Below, piece after piece: positions 22,569 to 24,636 of a DNA stretch of 24,636 nucleotides. The DNA lies in assembly GCA_964604465.1 (NCBI GenBank), contig CAZRYZ010000017.1:1-24636 (forward strand), written 5' to 3'. Position numbers and translations under genes: made by a program. Source of the stretch: Fluviibacter sp964604465 (lineage in GTDB: Bacteria > Pseudomonadota > Gammaproteobacteria > Burkholderiales > Rhodocyclaceae). How positions within the stretch are numbered: the first letter of the stretch is position 1; every line of letters starts with the position of its first letter. The notes under the pieces are model-generated. The model had not been told where the DNA came from and made no database searches. It saw only the letters and a list, made by a program, of their open reading frames with translations.

Positions 22569-23450
22569 GTGTTCACGTAACCAGGTTTGCCAGGTTGGCC
22601 ATATGCCGGCGGTGGCACCCGCATAAGCGGTAGGTTGCCGGTTGCCTGTGCGAGGTGATTGGCCGAGTACCTGGTGGAGCGGTGCGCTGCAACCACCGGC
22701 CTCGGCCAGAATCAGACGACCTGCTGCGGCATCCCAGGGCATCTGGCCACCGTGGACATAGGCCTGGATTTGGCCGGAGGCCAGGGCACACCACTCCAGG
22801 GTGCTGGCACCCAGGCTGCGCCAACCGCGCCAGGAACTGGGCTGGGTGGCATCCCGGGTCAGTCCGGAGGGAGAGATGTTGGCAATGGCTTGGCGCAGGG
22901 ATTCCGGCAGGTAGGTCATGTCGACGCCAATGAGTGCGTTGCGGAGCGATTTTGACTCTTTTCCTGGGGCTTGCCCTAACTGAAGGCGCTGACCATTCAG
23001 AAAAGCGCCACCATCCAGTGATGCGTGCCAGAGACTGTCAAGCGCCGGTGCATAGGTCACACCCACCACCGTTTGCCCCTGGTGGATAAGGGCCACAGAC
23101 AGCGCGTACCAGGGCAGACCTGACACGAAGTTGGTTGTGCCATCAATCGGGTCTGCAATCCACAGCGTAGTGCTTGCCGATGCGGCCTGTGGCCAGAGCG
23201 CATCATGTTCTGCGGCGGCACTTTCTTCGCCGAGCAGCGCTGCGGGATACAGTTCGGGCAGTGCGTTGGCCAGGGCTTGCTGTACGGCACGGTCAGCATC
23301 ACTTAATAGGCTGCCATCCGATTTAAGATCGACCTGCAGTGTGTGCCAGCGGGGGAGCACCTCGGTGCGGGCAATGTCCTGAAGCAGCTCACCTACCGAT
23401 TGGGCACAGGTAGCCCAAAGCGCAGTTTCGGAGATCAGAGGTTCGGACAT
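22560..23450 (-). CDS. Inositol monophosphatase family protein
   Basis: This magnesium-dependent sugar/inositol phosphatase family member has 296 residues from the ATG at 23450. It shows DLKSDGSLLSDADRAVQ, LLGEESAA, the metal site WIADPIDGTTNFVSGLPWYALS, and the C-terminal MPWDAAAGRLILAEAGG. All metal ligands of the family are present. The substrate (inositol-1-phosphate, a nucleotide or a sugar phosphate) cannot be read. The open frame extends 63 codons upstream through rsmE, which is rejected because only the shorter form begins like the family. It is divergent from rsmE with 18 bases between start codons, and upstream of fbp. Confidence 0.9.
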   Translation of the reverse strand: MSEPLISETALWATCAQSVGELLQDIARTEVLPRWHTLQVDLKSDGSLLSDADRAVQQALANALPELYPAALLGEESAAAEHDALWPQAASASTTLWIADPIDGTTNFVSGLPWYALSVALIHQGQTVVGVTYAPALDSLWHASLDGGAFLNGQRLQLGQAPGKESKSLRNALIGVDMTYLPESLRQAIANISPSGLTRDATQPSSWRGWRSLGASTLEWCALASGQIQAYVHGGQMPWDAAAGRLILAEAGGCSAPLHQVLGQSPRTGNRQPTAYAGATAGIWPTWQTWLREHTG

Positions 23451-23456
23451 GCCCTC

Positions 23457-23462
23457 TATAAT
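23457..23462 (+). promoter_or_regulatory. -10 box of rsmE, probably leaderless
   Basis: A perfect TATAAT ends 6 bases before the rsmE ATG at 23469, so transcription would start at or next to the A of the start codon. No Shine-Dalgarno fits and no clear -35 is visible. On the other strand TATTAT (23463-23458) lies 7 bases before the divergent start. Confidence 0.5.
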
Positions 23463-23468
23463 ACTAGG

Positions 23469-24266
23469 ATGGTCATTCCCCGCTTCTATGTACCGCAACC
23501 CTTGGCGGTTGGTGATTGTGTGACGCTCCCCGAAGCAGTCGCGAATCATGCGGTGCGTGTCTTGCGTTTGCAGGCCGGTGACCCGCTGGTGCTGTTTAAT
23601 GGCGAGGGGGGTGCCTATGAGGGTACGCTGCTGGCTCAAGTGGTCGAGGATGAATCAGGCCGGGGGCGGCGCGAAGGCAAACAGCCGCGCGCTAGTAAAC
23701 AACGGGACGTGCAAGTGCAGCTTAGTGGCTTTCAGCCGGATGACCGTGCCAGCCCTTTGCGCATCAGCTTATGGCAGGGTGTATCGGCGGCCGAGCGGAT
23801 GGACACGACCTGGCAGAAGTCGGTAGAGCTGGGCGTTCACCGTTGTGTGCCGGTGGAAACGCGCCGTTGTGTGACACGCCTTGATGCTGCTCGTGCCGAG
23901 AAACGTCATGCGCACTGGCAGGGCGTCATTGTCGCGGCGGCCGAGCAATGCGGTCTAAATCGTCTGCCCGAACTGAACACGGTGCAAAGTTTGACCGAGG
24001 CGTTGCGTGAATCCGGGACGGGTATCAGGATTATGCTGGATCCCGATGCCGTAGAAAGTTACCCGGCATGGCTTGAGCGGCAGCAGGGTCTCACCGATCT
24101 CACCTTGCTGATTGGCCCTGAGGGTGGTTTCGCGCCTGAAGAAATCGAGGCGGCTAAGGCGGCGGGCTTTCTTTGTTTTCGTCTGGGGCCGCGGGTGTTC
24201 AGAACTGAAACTGCCGGGCCGGTTGCATTGGCAGTGACGCAAGCCATCGCAGGCGATTTACGATAG
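23469..24266 (+). CDS. rsmE: 16S rRNA m3U1498 methyltransferase RsmE
   Basis: RsmE methylates U1498 of 16S rRNA using SAM. The 265-residue protein begins MVIPRFYVPQPL, aligning with the family start. It has the PUA-like N-terminal part (NHAVRVLRLQAGDPLVLFNGEGG) and the SPOUT-domain knot LLIGPEGGFAPEEIEAAKAAGF, then LGPRVFRTETAGPVAL. It is about 20 residues longer than E. coli RsmE because of a basic insertion near residues 57-80 (GRGRREGKQPRASKQR). A longer frame to 23343 overlaps the divergent gene and is rejected. It is followed by argA 81 bases later. Confidence 0.95.
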   Translation: MVIPRFYVPQPLAVGDCVTLPEAVANHAVRVLRLQAGDPLVLFNGEGGAYEGTLLAQVVEDESGRGRREGKQPRASKQRDVQVQLSGFQPDDRASPLRISLWQGVSAAERMDTTWQKSVELGVHRCVPVETRRCVTRLDAARAEKRHAHWQGVIVAAAEQCGLNRLPELNTVQSLTEALRESGTGIRIMLDPDAVESYPAWLERQQGLTDLTLLIGPEGGFAPEEIEAAKAAGFLCFRLGPRVFRTETAGPVALAVTQAIAGDLR

Positions 24267-24347
24267 ATCAACCTTTGTCAGCAGTGATGTGCAGCTGCTC
24301 TTTGTGCGGTAATATTGGCCGCTTGAATTCTGCTGGCGGAGATTGCC

Positions 24348-24636
24348 GTGCCTGATCCGAATTTTGTTGCCTGGTTCCGTTCGGTTGCGCCCTATATTAA
24401 TAGCTTCCGAGGGAAGACCTTTGTTATCGCGGTCGGGGGCAAAGCCATCAGCGGACCATTTGCGAAGACTTTTGCCTACGACATTAATTTACTTGCCAGC
24501 CTGGGTATCCGTCTGGTGCTGGTGCATGGCGCGCGACCTCAAATCGAGGAAGAACTTCAGGATCGGGGTTTGCCCTCGACTTTTCATGGTAACTACCGGA
24601 TCACGGATGCCGCGACGCTGGATTGCGTCCTTCATG
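24348..24636 (+). CDS. argA: N-acetylglutamate synthase ArgA (5' part, cut by window end)
   Basis: 96 codons are visible from a GTG at 24348 with GGAG 6 bases upstream: PDPNFVAWFRSVAPYINSF, then GKTFVIAVGGKAISG, LLASLGIRLVLVHGARPQIEEEL and YRITDAATLDCVLH. This is the amino-acid-kinase-like domain of the classical ArgA, which normally carries a C-terminal GNAT acetyltransferase domain outside the window. It makes N-acetylglutamate, the first step of arginine synthesis. An extended -10-like TAATAT (24310-24315) lies upstream. Confidence 0.93.
   Translation, partial: MPDPNFVAWFRSVAPYINSFRGKTFVIAVGGKAISGPFAKTFAYDINLLASLGIRLVLVHGARPQIEEELQDRGLPSTFHGNYRITDAATLDCVLH

Overview
The window looks like a stretch of a betaproteobacterial chromosome. 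Supporting this are the order tkt-gap-pgk-pyk-fba-purC, a long-form (314 aa) PurC, a Calvin-type class II aldolase, a DUF1840-type protein and a queA-tgt-yajC-secD-secF cluster. Genus cannot be read from the sequence. Most of it is conserved housekeeping DNA, with two accessory patches.

Region 1 (1-1850): the last 18 codons of an unidentified + strand gene, then an AT-richer accessory block. The block holds a lipoprotein and an outer-membrane beta-barrel protein (both -) and a small XRE regulator (+) resembling restriction-modification controller proteins. It is bounded by two similar terminator hairpins. Region 2 (1825-7380, all -): queA, tgt, yajC, secD and secF, covering queuosine tRNA modification and the Sec translocon accessory complex.

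Region 3 (7415-9160) is the most interesting part. An intact tRNA-Leu(CAA) is followed by two back-to-back islets, each ending in a copy of the tRNA 3' end (48 bp identical, then 58 bp with three changes). The first islet (468 bp period) carries an antitoxin-like gene coupled to a 42-codon stump of a zeta-type toxin kinase. The second (about 1.17 kb) carries a winged-helix/minimal-nucleotidyltransferase protein overlapping a HEPN-like protein, i.e. an MNT-HEPN type toxin-antitoxin pair. No integrase is present in either islet.

Region 4 (9214-11414): a spermidine-synthase-like methyltransferase-fold protein, a DUF1840-type protein, a small two-pore-helix-type potassium channel and a secreted protein of unknown function. 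Region 5 (11451-21432, all -): a central-carbon operon of transketolase, GAPDH, phosphoglycerate kinase, pyruvate kinase and class II aldolase, continuing into purC and oligopeptidase A (prlC). A good promoter precedes tkt.

Region 6 (21445-24636): fructose-1,6-bisphosphatase (which with aldolase, PGK, GAPDH and transketolase completes most of the gluconeogenic / pentose-phosphate interconversion set) and an inositol-monophosphatase family protein on the - strand. The latter is divergent by only 18 bp from rsmE. The window closes with the 5' part of argA (+). No gene-free stretch exceeds about 130 bases apart from the edges of the tRNA islets, which are described below.
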